Below, piece after piece: positions 1 to 8,695 of a stretch of DNA of 64,000 nucleotides. The translations under genes and the position numbers were made by a program. Under the pieces are notes generated by a model. The model had not been told where the DNA came from, did not search any database, and was given only the letters and a program-made list of their open reading frames with translations. Location: positions 124,001 through 188,000 of the forward strand of contig NZ_CP016782.1 of the NCBI RefSeq assembly GCF_002288365.1, given 5' to 3'. The first letter of the stretch is position 1; each line of letters begins with the position of its first letter. The stretch comes from Candidatus Planktophila limnetica. Its GTDB lineage: Bacteria; Actinomycetota; Actinomycetes; Nanopelagicales; Nanopelagicaceae.

Positions 1-546
1 TTAGCGCTGGATGCATGTGATCGTCATTGGATTCCGGTTTCGCGTTCATGGAGATTAAATGAACGTCACTACGGCGCGCTACAAGGAAAAGATAAGAAAG
101 AAACTCTTGCCGCATACGGTGAAGAACAATTCCAATTGTGGCGCCGTTCTTTTGATGTGCCACCACCAGCTATTGAAGATGGTTCAGAATTTAGCCAAGC
201 TAATGATCCACGCTATGCAGGACTTGGAAGCAATCTTCCAAAGACAGAGTGCTTAAAAGATGTTGTCACACGCATGTTGCCGTACTGGCACGAAAACATT
301 GCGCCAGATTTATTAAGCGGTAAAACCGTTTTGGTCACAGCCCACGGAAATTCGCTGCGCGCTCTTGTTAAGCATTTAGATGGAATTAGTGATGCCGATA
401 TCGCTGGATTAAATATTCCAACCGGTATTCCGCTGTATTACGAATTAGGATCTGATTTGAAGCCGGTTAAATCTGGCGGAGAGTATTTAGATCCAGATGC
501 AGCTCGTGATGCAATTGCTGCGGTTGCCAATCAGGGTAAGAAATAA
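1..546 (+). CDS. gpmA: phosphoglycerate mutase (2,3-BPG-dependent), 5' end cut off
   Basis: Interconverts 3- and 2-phosphoglycerate in cytosolic glycolysis. The frame is open from base 1, so the start and the first catalytic histidine (RHG motif) lie outside the window; 181 codons are visible. Visible motifs are [10 protein letters not shown] near visible residue 20, which carries the catalytic acid, and VTAHGNSLR near residue 110, with the second active-site histidine at about 115. An internal ATG at 136 is not the start, because family homology continues upstream of it. The gene converges on phoU with no gap. In M. tuberculosis gpm1 also neighbours senX3-regX3, which supports the call. Confidence 0.93.
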   Translation, partial: LALDACDRHWIPVSRSWRLNERHYGALQGKDKKETLAAYGEEQFQLWRRSFDVPPPAIEDGSEFSQANDPRYAGLGSNLPKTECLKDVVTRMLPYWHENIAPDLLSGKTVLVTAHGNSLRALVKHLDGISDADIAGLNIPTGIPLYYELGSDLKPVKSGGEYLDPDAARDAIAAVANQGKK

Positions 547-1200
547 TTAAGCTAAATCTGATGCGTACGTTCCTGTAACAAGGAAGTAGACACGACGAGC
601 AACTGATACTGCGTGATCTGCATAGCGCTCGTAATAACGGCCAACTAGAGTCATATCGATTGCTGTTTCAATTCCGTGTGACCAATTATCATCGAGTAAA
701 ATCTCAAATAATTTACGGTGCAACTTATCCATCGCATCATCATCTTTTTCAAGTTCTACAGCGGCTAATGTGTCGCGAGAAGTAATGATTCCAGTTGTTT
801 TTGTCATGATTCTCTGGGCTACTTCACCCATTTCTTGAATAATGAAAACTAATTCCGGTGGGATCGCGCATGCTGGATAACGCATGCGCGCAAGCTTTGC
901 GATGTGGTGTGCAAGATCGCCCATTCGCTCGATGTCAGAGCTCATACGAATAGATGTAACGATTGTGCGTAGGTCACCAGCTACTGGTTGTTGACGGGCT
1001 AATAACGTAAGCGTGCGAGCATCTAGATCATGGTGCAAATTATCGATGCGCTCATCTTCAGAGATAACTTCCTCGGCAATGGCTAAATCTGCTTCCAAAA
1101 TTGCTTTGGTGGCACGCACCATCGCGGTGTTAGCAAGTTGACTCATCTCGACAAGAGATACTGAGATGGCGTCTAGGTCATCATGAAAGGCGTCGCGCAT
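547..1200 (-). CDS. phoU: phosphate transport system regulator PhoU
   Basis: Cytosolic three-helix-bundle repeat protein that relays the state of the Pst phosphate transporter to the PhoR/SenX3 kinase. At 217 aa it has the normal length. Two PhoU repeats are visible, each with an acidic metal-binding helix: SDIERMGDLA near residue 88 and RYYERYADHAVSVA near residue 190. It is transcribed away from senX3 across a short shared upstream region that holds an inverted repeat, and it converges on gpmA. No pst genes are in the window. There is no strong ribosome-binding site just before the ATG, so the message may be leaderless or start further upstream. Confidence 0.95.
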   Translation of the reverse strand: MRDAFHDDLDAISVSLVEMSQLANTAMVRATKAILEADLAIAEEVISEDERIDNLHHDLDARTLTLLARQQPVAGDLRTIVTSIRMSSDIERMGDLAHHIAKLARMRYPACAIPPELVFIIQEMGEVAQRIMTKTTGIITSRDTLAAVELEKDDDAMDKLHRKLFEILLDDNWSHGIETAIDMTLVGRYYERYADHAVSVARRVYFLVTGTYASDLA

Positions 1201-1219
1201 TGCATAACCGTACCTTGAG

Positions 1220-1244
1220 CCTGCCTCTTCTTGGCGGAGGCAGG
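1220..1244. promoter_or_regulatory. inverted repeat between phoU and senX3
   Basis: CCTGCCTC (1220-1227) and GAGGCAGG (1237-1244) form perfect 8-bp arms around a 9-base centre, in the divergent phoU/senX3 intergenic region. It has no T-run, so it is not a terminator. Its position suggests an operator or an mRNA hairpin in the senX3 leader. It does not match the GTTCACC-type PHO box I know from Streptomyces. Function unknown. Confidence 0.45.
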
Positions 1245-1341
1245 TTAACGGACATTGAATACAAGGCTAAGAAATGGGTTTTTTCATCCCAGGCTCACCC
1301 CCAATGGTGAGAGTTACACAAGCAAACTCTACGATGGTGCC

Positions 1342-2445
1342 ATGTTTGGACGCCGATCATCACGCGAAAGTGCAAACGGCTCTGCACAGATTCCTTCAGG
1401 AATTGTTGACCTCCTCGAAGTTGTCGATGCAGAGTACTTATTACTTGCACCAGGTGAAATAGTTCTGCGCGCATCTGAAGCATCATCAACACTAGGTATG
1501 GTGCGCGATGGAAAATTAGTGAGCAATGAAATTTTAAACATTGTTCGTGCATGCAGACGTTCGCAAATCTCCCAAGAAGCCACAATCGAATTACCGCGTG
1601 GACCAATTGGTGAAGGTACACACAACTTATTGGTTCGCGTCTCTCCGATAGGCACACAAGGAGTGATTGCAGTTTTGATTTTCGATGACTCAGAGTTCAG
1701 GCGCCTAGATGCTGTGCGCAGAGATTTCGTTGCAAATATCTCACACGAGTTAAAAACACCGATTGGTGCGCTCTCAATATTGAGTGAAGCCGTGCTTGAG
1801 GCTAGCGATGACCCAGTTGCAATTACTCGCTTTGCAACAAGAATGCAGGCAGAAGCAAAGCGCCTTTCAGATTTAGTTCAAGAAATCATCAATCTTTCTA
1901 GAATTCAAGATGAAGACCCGCTTAAAAATGCAACTCCAATTTTAATCAGTGATCTTATTTTGCAAGCTATCGATGAATCTCGGTTATCTGCAGAATCTCG
2001 AGAGATCAAGATTGAATTCATTAATAATAGTGAAGTAACTATTTTGGGTGATGCAACTCAATTAGAAATGGCCATTAGTAACATAATTGAAAATGCCATC
2101 AATTACAGTCCTGATAAGACCAACGTTGTGATCTCATTAAGTAACGTTGATGGGTTGGCTGAAATAAAAGTTAAAGATCAAGGTATCGGAATCTCAGAGC
2201 AAGATATTGAGCGCATCTTTGAACGTTTCTATCGAGTTGATCCAGCGCGTTCACGTGCCACAGGCGGTACTGGACTTGGTTTATCAATTGTTAAGCACAT
2301 CATCACAAATCACGGTGGAGACATCACTGTGTGGAGTGAGCAAGGCGAAGGAAGTACTTTCACGATGAGACTTCCTGAATTTATTGAAACAGGCGACTTG
2401 CAAGAGAACTTAGTAAGCGTCCCTAGTTTGACGGAGGAAAAGTAA
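1342..2445 (+). CDS. senX3: two-component sensor histidine kinase, SenX3/PhoR type, no membrane segment
   Basis: Kinase partner of RegX3 in phosphate sensing. From the ATG at 1342 the product has 367 aa: a PAS-like sensor region (about 20-115), a dimerisation/phosphoacceptor motif NISHELKTP with His135, an N-box (about 255-260) and G-boxes (GIGI, GGTGLGLSIVKH). The C-terminal two thirds match actinobacterial SenX3. M. tuberculosis SenX3 begins with a hydrophobic membrane segment, but here the N-terminus is MFGRRSSRES and polar. Extending to the TTG at 1255 adds only polar residues. The start is uncertain because neither candidate has a good Shine-Dalgarno. The stop overlaps the regX3 start by one base. 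Confidence 0.9.
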   Translation: MFGRRSSRESANGSAQIPSGIVDLLEVVDAEYLLLAPGEIVLRASEASSTLGMVRDGKLVSNEILNIVRACRRSQISQEATIELPRGPIGEGTHNLLVRVSPIGTQGVIAVLIFDDSEFRRLDAVRRDFVANISHELKTPIGALSILSEAVLEASDDPVAITRFATRMQAEAKRLSDLVQEIINLSRIQDEDPLKNATPILISDLILQAIDESRLSAESREIKIEFINNSEVTILGDATQLEMAISNIIENAINYSPDKTNVVISLSNVDGLAEIKVKDQGIGISEQDIERIFERFYRVDPARSRATGGTGLGLSIVKHIITNHGGDITVWSEQGEGSTFTMRLPEFIETGDLQENLVSVPSLTEEK

Positions 2446-3134
2446 TGTCTCGAATTCTCGTAGTAGAAGATGAAGATTCATTTTCAGATGCATTGGGATA
2501 TTTACTAGGTCGCGAAGGCTTCGATGTGTGTGTTGCCGATACAGGCACAAAGGCAATTGAAGAATTTGATCGTGGGGGAGCAGATTTAGTATTGCTCGAC
2601 CTGATGTTGCCAGGTTTATCTGGCACCGAAGTTTGTAAGCAACTACGCACACGTTCTAATGTGCCAATCATTATGTTGACGGCAAAAGATTCAGAAATCG
2701 ACAAGGTTGTAGGTCTTGAATTAGGCGCCGATGATTACATCACTAAGCCTTATTCCTCTCGCGAACTAGTCGCTCGTATTCGCGCAGTTCTGCGCCGCAA
2801 CACTGGTGAATTCACAGATGAAACATCTTCTAGTGGCTCACTGGCAGCAGGTCCAGTTCGTTTAGATGTTGAACGTCACTTAGTTAGCATCAATAACGAG
2901 AGCGTTTCATTTCCACTCAAAGAGTTTGAATTACTTGAATTTCTCATGCGGAATGCTGGTCGCGTGCTGACACGTATGCAATTAATTGATCGTGTGTGGG
3001 GCAGTGATTATGTGGGAGATACAAAGACTTTAGATGTGCACATCAAGAGATTGCGCTCCAAGATTGAAGCAGATCCAGCGAACCCAGTAATTATTCAGAC
3101 CGTGCGCGGTCTTGGATACAAGATGGAAGCTTAA
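2445..3134 (+). CDS. regX3: phosphate-response regulator RegX3 (OmpR/PhoB family)
   Basis: DNA-binding response regulator, 229 aa. The receiver domain (1-120) shows the acidic pocket EDED near residue 8, the phosphoacceptor Asp in LLDLMLPG near residue 50 and the conserved Lys in YITKPYSS near 99. The C-terminal winged helix (about 135-229) ends with the OmpR-type wing TVRGLGYKME. The ATG overlaps the senX3 stop (TAATG) and is preceded by GGAGG at 2433-2437, so the pair is translationally coupled. The gene converges on the lipoprotein gene with a 4-bp overlap. It likely controls Pst/Pho genes, consistent with adjacent phoU and nearby ppk/ppx. Confidence 0.94.
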   Translation: MSRILVVEDEDSFSDALGYLLGREGFDVCVADTGTKAIEEFDRGGADLVLLDLMLPGLSGTEVCKQLRTRSNVPIIMLTAKDSEIDKVVGLELGADDYITKPYSSRELVARIRAVLRRNTGEFTDETSSSGSLAAGPVRLDVERHLVSINNESVSFPLKEFELLEFLMRNAGRVLTRMQLIDRVWGSDYVGDTKTLDVHIKRLRSKIEADPANPVIIQTVRGLGYKMEA

Positions 3135-3643
3135 GCAGTCGGTTCTGTACTAGGTGCTAAACCACTTGTAACTTCTGCATAAATACCTTCTTGTTCACGA
3201 ACTAATACATTAAAAGTAATTTCGCCAGCTTTTCCGAAGAAGAGTGAAAGTTCTACATTCGCACCTGGCTTTAAGTTGGCGCCAACAATGACTGCCTTAG
3301 CGTTTGCAGTTTCGCCTTCAAAGCGAATTGTTTGATTTTGAGAAATAGTACTTACTCCGCCAAATACTGCTTGGTTTGCCCCAACTGCAAGACCTAAGAG
3401 AGCGTCATCATTTGCACCGGCATTGATAACGGTGCCAACTACGACTGCAGATCCATCTGGTTGAGCAACAAGTAAGAAATTTCGAAGAGAAATATTGTTA
3501 TCGTCTTTGTTGATGCCGCCTTCTTGACCATCTGTAACTTTCTTAGTCAAGCGCGTAGTCGCGTTAGGTCCTGCTCCACAACCACTTAGTGAAAGTGCAA
3601 GAGCAACAATTACTAGTGGTGCAACGATTGTGCGAATACGCAT
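3131..3643 (-). CDS. LpqE-like secreted lipoprotein
   Basis: Predicted lipoprotein of 170 aa. The start at 3643 is chosen because GGAG lies 8 bases upstream and a signal peptide begins at once: MRIRT, a hydrophobic core, then the lipobox LSGC with the lipidated Cys near residue 22. The mature part is beta-rich (runs such as SAVVVGTVINAG and VELSLFFGKAG), consistent with an extracellular Ig-like or DUF461-type fold. In M. tuberculosis lpqE sits next to carD, which matches this position. Molecular function is unknown. It could be a metallochaperone-like domain, but I see no Met/His copper motif. Confidence 0.75.
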   Translation of the reverse strand: MRIRTIVAPLVIVALALSLSGCGAGPNATTRLTKKVTDGQEGGINKDDNNISLRNFLLVAQPDGSAVVVGTVINAGANDDALLGLAVGANQAVFGGVSTISQNQTIRFEGETANAKAVIVGANLKPGANVELSLFFGKAGEITFNVLVREQEGIYAEVTSGLAPSTEPTA

Positions 3644-3802
3644 TTCTAATCTCCAAGTACTTTGTAAAAATAATGTTTTCTCATTTGTCAAGATGTAATA
3701 AGCATATTCTCTCACGTCAAAAGGGCGTTTTTACCCGCTTAAATCCGAGGTGACTAACCCCTTAAATGACTGGTATTATTGGTCCCTAACGAAGGGCACC
3801 AC

Positions 3803-4285
3803 ATGTCATTTAAGGTCGGCGAAACCGTTGTTTATCCTCATCACGGAGCAGCACTTATCGAAGCCATCGAAACTCGAGTAATTAAAGGCGAAGAGAAGAC
3901 CTACCTCGTTCTAAAGATTGCACAAGGCGATCTCACAGTACGCGTACCAGCAGAAAACGTTGACCTAGTTGGCGTTCGCGATGTTGTTGATAGTGCAGGC
4001 CTTGATCGTGTATTTAATGTTTTGCGTCAGCCATATACAGAAGAGCCAACAAACTGGTCACGCCGTTACAAGGCAAACCTAGAAAAGCTTGCTTCCGGTG
4101 ATGTTATTAAGGTTGCAGAAGTAGTTCGCGATCTTTATCGCCGCGATCTAGATCGTGGATTATCAGCTGGCGAAAAGCGCATGCTTGCAAAGGCAAAGCA
4201 GATTTTGATTTCAGAGCTCGCACTTGCAGAGCGCACTGATGAAGAAAAAGCAGCAGTTATCCTCGATGAGGTTCTAGCTTCTTAA
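3803..4285 (+). CDS. carD: CarD family RNA-polymerase-binding transcription regulator
   Basis: CarD binds the RNA polymerase beta subunit and stabilises the open complex at rRNA and other promoters. The product from ATG 3803 has 160 aa, close to the 162 aa of M. tuberculosis CarD. The N-terminal RNAP-interaction (Tudor-like) domain starts [17 protein letters not shown], and the C-terminal helical DNA-binding part contains LNRQPY-like [16 protein letters not shown] and [12 protein letters not shown]. Upstream is about 160 bp of intergenic DNA shared with the divergent lipoprotein gene. It heads a run of same-strand genes ispDF-cysS-rRNA methylase-SGNH. Confidence 0.95.
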   Translation: MSFKVGETVVYPHHGAALIEAIETRVIKGEEKTYLVLKIAQGDLTVRVPAENVDLVGVRDVVDSAGLDRVFNVLRQPYTEEPTNWSRRYKANLEKLASGDVIKVAEVVRDLYRRDLDRGLSAGEKRMLAKAKQILISELALAERTDEEKAAVILDEVLAS

Positions 4286-4323
4286 ATTTTTAGTTTAAAT
4301 TTTCTACGTATTTGGGGAAACAA

Positions 4324-5454
4324 ATGAGCCAGTGTGCGGCCATCATTGCAGCCGCTGGCAGTGGCGAAAGATTTGGAGCCACACTTCCTAAAGCACTAAT
4401 CACTCTAGGCAATCGCACACTTATTGAGCACGCTGTTGCAGCCCTTGCACCCATTGCATCTGAAATAGTTATTTGCGCACCAGCGGGATATGAAAAGCAG
4501 ATTCAAGAATTAGTTGGCGCTGACATCACAGTTGTTACAGGCGGAACAACTCGCTCAGATAGCGTGCGAGCAGGAATCGCAGCCCTTACTGGTAAAAATA
4601 AATATGTTTTGGTTCATGATGCTGCTCGCGCACTGGCGTCAACGCAATTAGCAAAAAATGTTCTGGCAGCGCTAGAAAAAGGCGAAGTAGCAATTATTCC
4701 AGGTCTTGAATTAATTGACACAGTCAAAAGCGTTGATGCAGGTGGTCACGTTACTTCTACGCCAGATCGCGCATCACTTCGGCGCGTGCAAACACCACAG
4801 GGCTTTGATCTAGAGATTTTAAAGAAAGCACATTCAAGCGGTGCTAATGCAACAGATGATGGCGCACTGGTTGAAGCTATCGGCCACAAAGTATTAATCA
4901 TCAATGGCGAAGACCGTGCTTTGAAAATTACAACACCTGCAGATCTTGCAACAGCGCTTTCAACACTTGGTGATTCATCAGAATTTAGAACCGGTGTTGG
5001 TGTTGATGCACATGCATTTGAAGAAGGACGCGAGCTATGGCTTGCAGGTTTGCACTGGCCAAATGAAGTAGGCGTTGCTGGTCACTCTGACGGCGACGTT
5101 GCAGCACATGCAATCTGCGATGCTTTATTTGCAGCGGGACAACTCGGTGATCTCGGAAGCAATTTTGGAACAGATAAACCAGAGTATGCAGGCGCATCTG
5201 GTGTGACGTTACTAAAAGAAACAATGCAGAAAATTAGCTCTGCTGGTTATTCGATTTCAAATGTCACGGTGCAAATCATTGGCAATCGCCCAAAACTCAC
5301 AAGCCGCCGCAGCGAGGCAATAGCAACATTGTCAGCAGCACTTGGTGGTGCCAATGTTTCTGTACTTGCAACAACAACAGATGGCATGGGATTAACTGGC
5401 GAAGGCCGCGGCATCGCAGCAATCGCGTCAGCTCTGCTCATTAAGCAAGGGTAG
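4324..5454 (+). CDS. ispDF: bifunctional IspDF: MEP cytidylyltransferase fused to MECDP synthase
   Basis: Catalyses two non-consecutive steps of the MEP isoprenoid pathway. The product has 376 aa. The N-terminal IspD domain (1 to about 215) has the CTP loop [16 protein letters not shown] and VHDAAR near residue 98. The C-terminal IspF domain (about 222-376) has the zinc ligands GVDAHAF (D228, H230), GHSDGD and LGDLGSNF. The two are joined by a short linker near 216-221. ATG 4324 follows GGGGA at a good distance; an upstream TTG is less likely. Most actinobacteria carry ispD and ispF as adjacent separate genes, so the in-frame fusion is notable. Confidence 0.94.
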   Translation: MSQCAAIIAAAGSGERFGATLPKALITLGNRTLIEHAVAALAPIASEIVICAPAGYEKQIQELVGADITVVTGGTTRSDSVRAGIAALTGKNKYVLVHDAARALASTQLAKNVLAALEKGEVAIIPGLELIDTVKSVDAGGHVTSTPDRASLRRVQTPQGFDLEILKKAHSSGANATDDGALVEAIGHKVLIINGEDRALKITTPADLATALSTLGDSSEFRTGVGVDAHAFEEGRELWLAGLHWPNEVGVAGHSDGDVAAHAICDALFAAGQLGDLGSNFGTDKPEYAGASGVTLLKETMQKISSAGYSISNVTVQIIGNRPKLTSRRSEAIATLSAALGGANVSVLATTTDGMGLTGEGRGIAAIASALLIKQG

Positions 5455-5463
5455 AATCACCTA

Positions 5464-6882
5464 ATGAGTTCGCTACATTTATATGACACATTGACGCGAA
5501 CCACCGCACCCTTTAAAGCAATCAAGGCTGGCGAAGCATCAATTTATCTCTGTGGTGCAACTGTTCAAGCGCCACCACATATTGGTCACGTTCGAAGCGG
5601 AGTGAACTTCGATATTTTGCGCCGCTGGCTAACCAAGAGTGGCTATAACGTAACTTTTATTCGAAACGTTACAGATATCGATGACAAGATTTTGCACAAG
5701 GCAGTTCATGAAAAAGCGCCATGGTGGGCAGTTGCAATGAAATATGAGCGAGCATTCGCTGATGCATACGCAGCACTAAACGTTGCACCACCAACCTATG
5801 AACCGCGCGCCACAGGTCACATCACCCAGATGATTGAACTCATGCAAATACTGATCGAACGCGGCGCTGCATATGCGCCAGGCAATGGCGATGTCTATCT
5901 TGAAGTTCGCAAACTTAGTTCTTACTTAACTCTGTCTCGTCAAAAGCTAGATGATCTATTGCCGGCGGCGGACGCGGATGAAACATATAAAAAAGATCCA
6001 CGAGATTTTGCGTTATGGAAAGCTGCAAAGCCTGGAGATCCATCATGGCCAACTCCGTGGGGCGCTGGTCGCCCTGGATGGCATCTTGAGTGCTCTGCAA
6101 TGGCGCACGCATATCTGGGTGAAGCATTTGATATTCACGGCGGAGGATTAGATTTAGTTTTTCCACACCACGAAAACGAAATTGCACAATCAGAAGCTGC
6201 TGGATATCCATTTGCGAAACTTTGGATGCACAACGCATGGGTTACAGCATCTGGTGAAAAGATGAGCAAGTCACTCGGCAACTCATTACAGGTTGCAGAG
6301 TTGCTCAAGAGTGTGCGCGGAATTGAATTGCGTTGGTATCTCGGCAGTGCTCATTACCGTTCGATGGTCGAATTTTCTATGGGCGCACTTGAAGAGTCTG
6401 CAACAGCGTTTCGTCGTATCGAATCATTCTTACAACGTTCAGTTGAAATACTTGGCGTTGAGCCAACACCAGTCGTTAACGCCACTTTTGCCGATGCGAT
6501 GAATGATGATTTAGCAGTGCCAACGGCTCTAGCAGGCATCTCTGAATCACTTCGCTTAGGAAATACTGCAATCACAGATGGTGATAAAAAAGGTATTGCA
6601 CAGCACGCAAATGAGATTCGTGGGGCACTCGATGTGCTTGGTTGCGATCCATTTGATCTGGTATTCGCACACTCTGGTGCAGCAGATTTAAGTGCAGCCC
6701 TTGATGGAACTATTCAACTTGCCCTTGCTGCGCGCACTGCGGCTCGCGAACGCAAAGATTTTGCAGCATCTGATCAGATACGAGATGGCTTAGCAGCACT
6801 TGGAATTTCAATTGAAGACACAGCACAAGGGCCACGTTGGTCGATGACAAATCCTGTAACACCAACAGAAGGCAGTAAATAA
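5464..6882 (+). CDS. cysS: cysteinyl-tRNA synthetase
   Basis: Class I aminoacyl-tRNA synthetase charging tRNA-Cys; 472 aa, the usual length. The HIGH motif is in [10 protein letters not shown] near residue 37, and the zinc ligands include YLCGATV (Cys29), LECSAMAH and [16 protein letters not shown] is in [10 protein letters not shown] near residue 268. MshC, the mycothiol enzyme, is a shorter relative, but length and the intact C-terminal anticodon-binding domain favour CysS. The gene lies 9 bases after ispDF and abuts the methyltransferase start without a gap, an order shared with M. tuberculosis Rv3582c-Rv3579c. Confidence 0.95.
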   Translation: MSSLHLYDTLTRTTAPFKAIKAGEASIYLCGATVQAPPHIGHVRSGVNFDILRRWLTKSGYNVTFIRNVTDIDDKILHKAVHEKAPWWAVAMKYERAFADAYAALNVAPPTYEPRATGHITQMIELMQILIERGAAYAPGNGDVYLEVRKLSSYLTLSRQKLDDLLPAADADETYKKDPRDFALWKAAKPGDPSWPTPWGAGRPGWHLECSAMAHAYLGEAFDIHGGGLDLVFPHHENEIAQSEAAGYPFAKLWMHNAWVTASGEKMSKSLGNSLQVAELLKSVRGIELRWYLGSAHYRSMVEFSMGALEESATAFRRIESFLQRSVEILGVEPTPVVNATFADAMNDDLAVPTALAGISESLRLGNTAITDGDKKGIAQHANEIRGALDVLGCDPFDLVFAHSGAADLSAALDGTIQLALAARTAARERKDFAASDQIRDGLAALGISIEDTAQGPRWSMTNPVTPTEGSK

Positions 6883-7824
6883 ATGGCCGGCAATTCAGAA
6901 CGCAAAGGCGCAGTGCGCGGATCTAAAAAAGGTCCATCAGGTGGCACAGGCGGAAAAAACAAGAGTCGTCTTTCAGGTAAAGGTCCAACACCAAAAGCAG
7001 AAGATCGTCCTTATCACGCAGCGGCTAAGCGAAAGAAAGCATCCGAGAAGCGCACACCAAGTGCTGGTGCACGTGGATCTCGCACAGAAAAACCAAAGGG
7101 CGAAATTGTCTCTGGCCGTAACGCAGTTCTAGAAGCGTTGCGCGCTTCCGTTCCTGCAACTGAACTATTAGTTGCGCGCAGCATTGATGTTGATGATCGC
7201 GTCGCAGAATCCCTTCAACTTGCACTCAATCACGGACTTTCAATTCGCGAAGCACATCGCGCAGAAATCGAAGGAATCTCGGCTAATAGCCAAGGAATTA
7301 TTCTTGCGATTAAGCCATATCAATACTCTTCATTCCAAGAAATTAGTGAACGTGCAAAATATCCCGCGCTCATCGTTGCGCTAGATGGTGTGACAGATCC
7401 ACGTAACTTAGGTGCAATCGTTCGTAGCGCTGCAGCATTTGGTGTTGCAGGAGTTGTAATGACAGAGCGTCGCGCAGCTGCAATGACCGCCTCCGCCTGG
7501 AAATCATCGGCTGGCGCCGCAGCGCGCGTACCAGTTGCGCAAGTAACGAATATGGCTCGCACCATAGAGGATGCGAAGAAGATGGGTTGTTTCGTTGTTG
7601 GCCTAGATGGCGAATCAGATGTGACTCTTTCAGGTATGAAAGTTGCGACAGAACCAATCATGATTGTTGTTGGAAGCGAAGGAAAAGGCTTATCAAGACT
7701 TGTTCGCGAAAAGTGCGATCTCGTTGTTTCTATTCCAATGAATGCTTCAACAGAATCCCTTAATGCAAGCGTTGCAACATCCATCGCTCTGTTCTGGGTG
7801 GATGAGGCTCGTAGAAAGAAATAA
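6883..7824 (+). CDS. rlmB: 23S rRNA 2'-O-methyltransferase, SpoU/TrmH family (RlmB-like)
   Basis: SAM-dependent 2'-O-ribose methyltransferase, probably acting on 23S rRNA G2251. The product has 313 aa. A low-complexity basic N-terminal extension (about 1-75, rich in Lys/Gly/Ser) is followed by a substrate-binding L30e-like domain (SGRNAVLEALR, about 77-150) and a SPOUT domain. SPOUT motifs are LDGVTDPRNLGAIVRSAAAF (about 168-187), VVGSEGKGLSRLV (about 261) and SIPMNASTESLNASVA (about 286). The start codon directly follows the cysS stop, so translation is coupled. Site specificity is inferred from the family only. Confidence 0.9.
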   Translation: MAGNSERKGAVRGSKKGPSGGTGGKNKSRLSGKGPTPKAEDRPYHAAAKRKKASEKRTPSAGARGSRTEKPKGEIVSGRNAVLEALRASVPATELLVARSIDVDDRVAESLQLALNHGLSIREAHRAEIEGISANSQGIILAIKPYQYSSFQEISERAKYPALIVALDGVTDPRNLGAIVRSAAAFGVAGVVMTERRAAAMTASAWKSSAGAAARVPVAQVTNMARTIEDAKKMGCFVVGLDGESDVTLSGMKVATEPIMIVVGSEGKGLSRLVREKCDLVVSIPMNASTESLNASVATSIALFWVDEARRKK

Positions 7825-8604
7825 ATGCAGTACACACGTTTTATAGTTCTTGGTGACTCATTCTCTGAAGGAATGAGTGATGAAATCATTGATGGCAAAT
7901 ACCGTGGTTGGGCAGATCGCGTTGCCGATGTTCTGGCAACGCAGACTCCTGGCTTTACATATGCCAACCTTGCGATTCGCGGCAAATTAGTGCATCAAGT
8001 TCTAGATGATCAAGTGCCGCTAGCTCTACCGCTGATTGATGGTCCGAACACTCTCGTCTCATTTCATGCTGGCGCAAACGATGCACTTCGACCAAATTAC
8101 AATCACAGCGCAGTTCGAACCGCATACGTAAGAGCTGTTACAAAACTTGTCGAAACTGGCGCCACGATCATACTTTTCACCGTACTTGAAAAAAATGGCA
8201 ATGGCGGTAAAGCATCTGCTGTGTGGGAAGAGCGAATGGGCACATTTAACAAAATAGTGCGAGAGGTCGCAGATAAATTCAATTTGTTAGTAATGGATGC
8301 ATCAATGGATCCTGAATCATCTAATCCAAATCTATTGGCTTTTGATCGCTTGCACTTAAACGTGGCTGGACATTACAGAGTTGCACAAGCAGTGCTGGAA
8401 AGAATCGGTGCTCCATTTGATTTAGGGTGGAAAGAGCCAGTTGTATCTCCAAAGAAAAAACCAATGATCATTCGCAAAGCGATGACTTTTTTATGGTTCG
8501 TAACTTTTGCACTGCCCTGGGTTTGGCGAAGAATCCGTGGACGTTCTTCCGGTGATGGTCGAAGCGGTAAATACACATCGCTGACATCGTGGCCAGCGCA
8601 TTGA
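7825..8604 (+). CDS. SGNH/GDSL-type hydrolase (esterase/lipase family)
   Basis: Predicted serine hydrolase, 259 aa, substrate unknown. Block I VLGDSFSEGMS carries the nucleophile Ser near residue 12, block III is GANDALRP near residue 80, and the catalytic Asp/His pair is DRLHLNVAGH near residue 174. After the catalytic domain (about 1-200) comes one hydrophobic stretch (MTFLWFVTFALPWVW, about 221-235) with a basic tail, which may anchor the protein in the membrane. There is no signal peptide, so the catalytic domain is probably cytoplasmic. The start abuts the stop of the methyltransferase gene. Confidence 0.85.
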   Translation: MQYTRFIVLGDSFSEGMSDEIIDGKYRGWADRVADVLATQTPGFTYANLAIRGKLVHQVLDDQVPLALPLIDGPNTLVSFHAGANDALRPNYNHSAVRTAYVRAVTKLVETGATIILFTVLEKNGNGGKASAVWEERMGTFNKIVREVADKFNLLVMDASMDPESSNPNLLAFDRLHLNVAGHYRVAQAVLERIGAPFDLGWKEPVVSPKKKPMIIRKAMTFLWFVTFALPWVWRRIRGRSSGDGRSGKYTSLTSWPAH

Positions 8605-8695
8605 TGCGCTTGCGACGTGCCACTTTAGGGCTGAGTTAAGACTGTTATCATTTGTTCTTTCCCTACTGTTCATTTAGAAAAGCGACCATTTACCT

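Noticed and set aside
1245-1260. PHO box (GTTCACC repeat) before senX3
   Set aside because: GGTTAACGGACA resembles one unit only loosely and no 11-base direct repeat is present.
5464-6882. MshC (mycothiol cysteine ligase) instead of CysS
   Set aside because: Length of 472 aa, the complete C-terminal region and the position after ispDF fit cysteinyl-tRNA synthetase.
7320-7985. 221-aa minus-strand frame over the rRNA methyltransferase and SGNH genes
   Set aside because: It lies fully opposite two well-supported genes, crosses their border and has the biased composition of an antisense frame.
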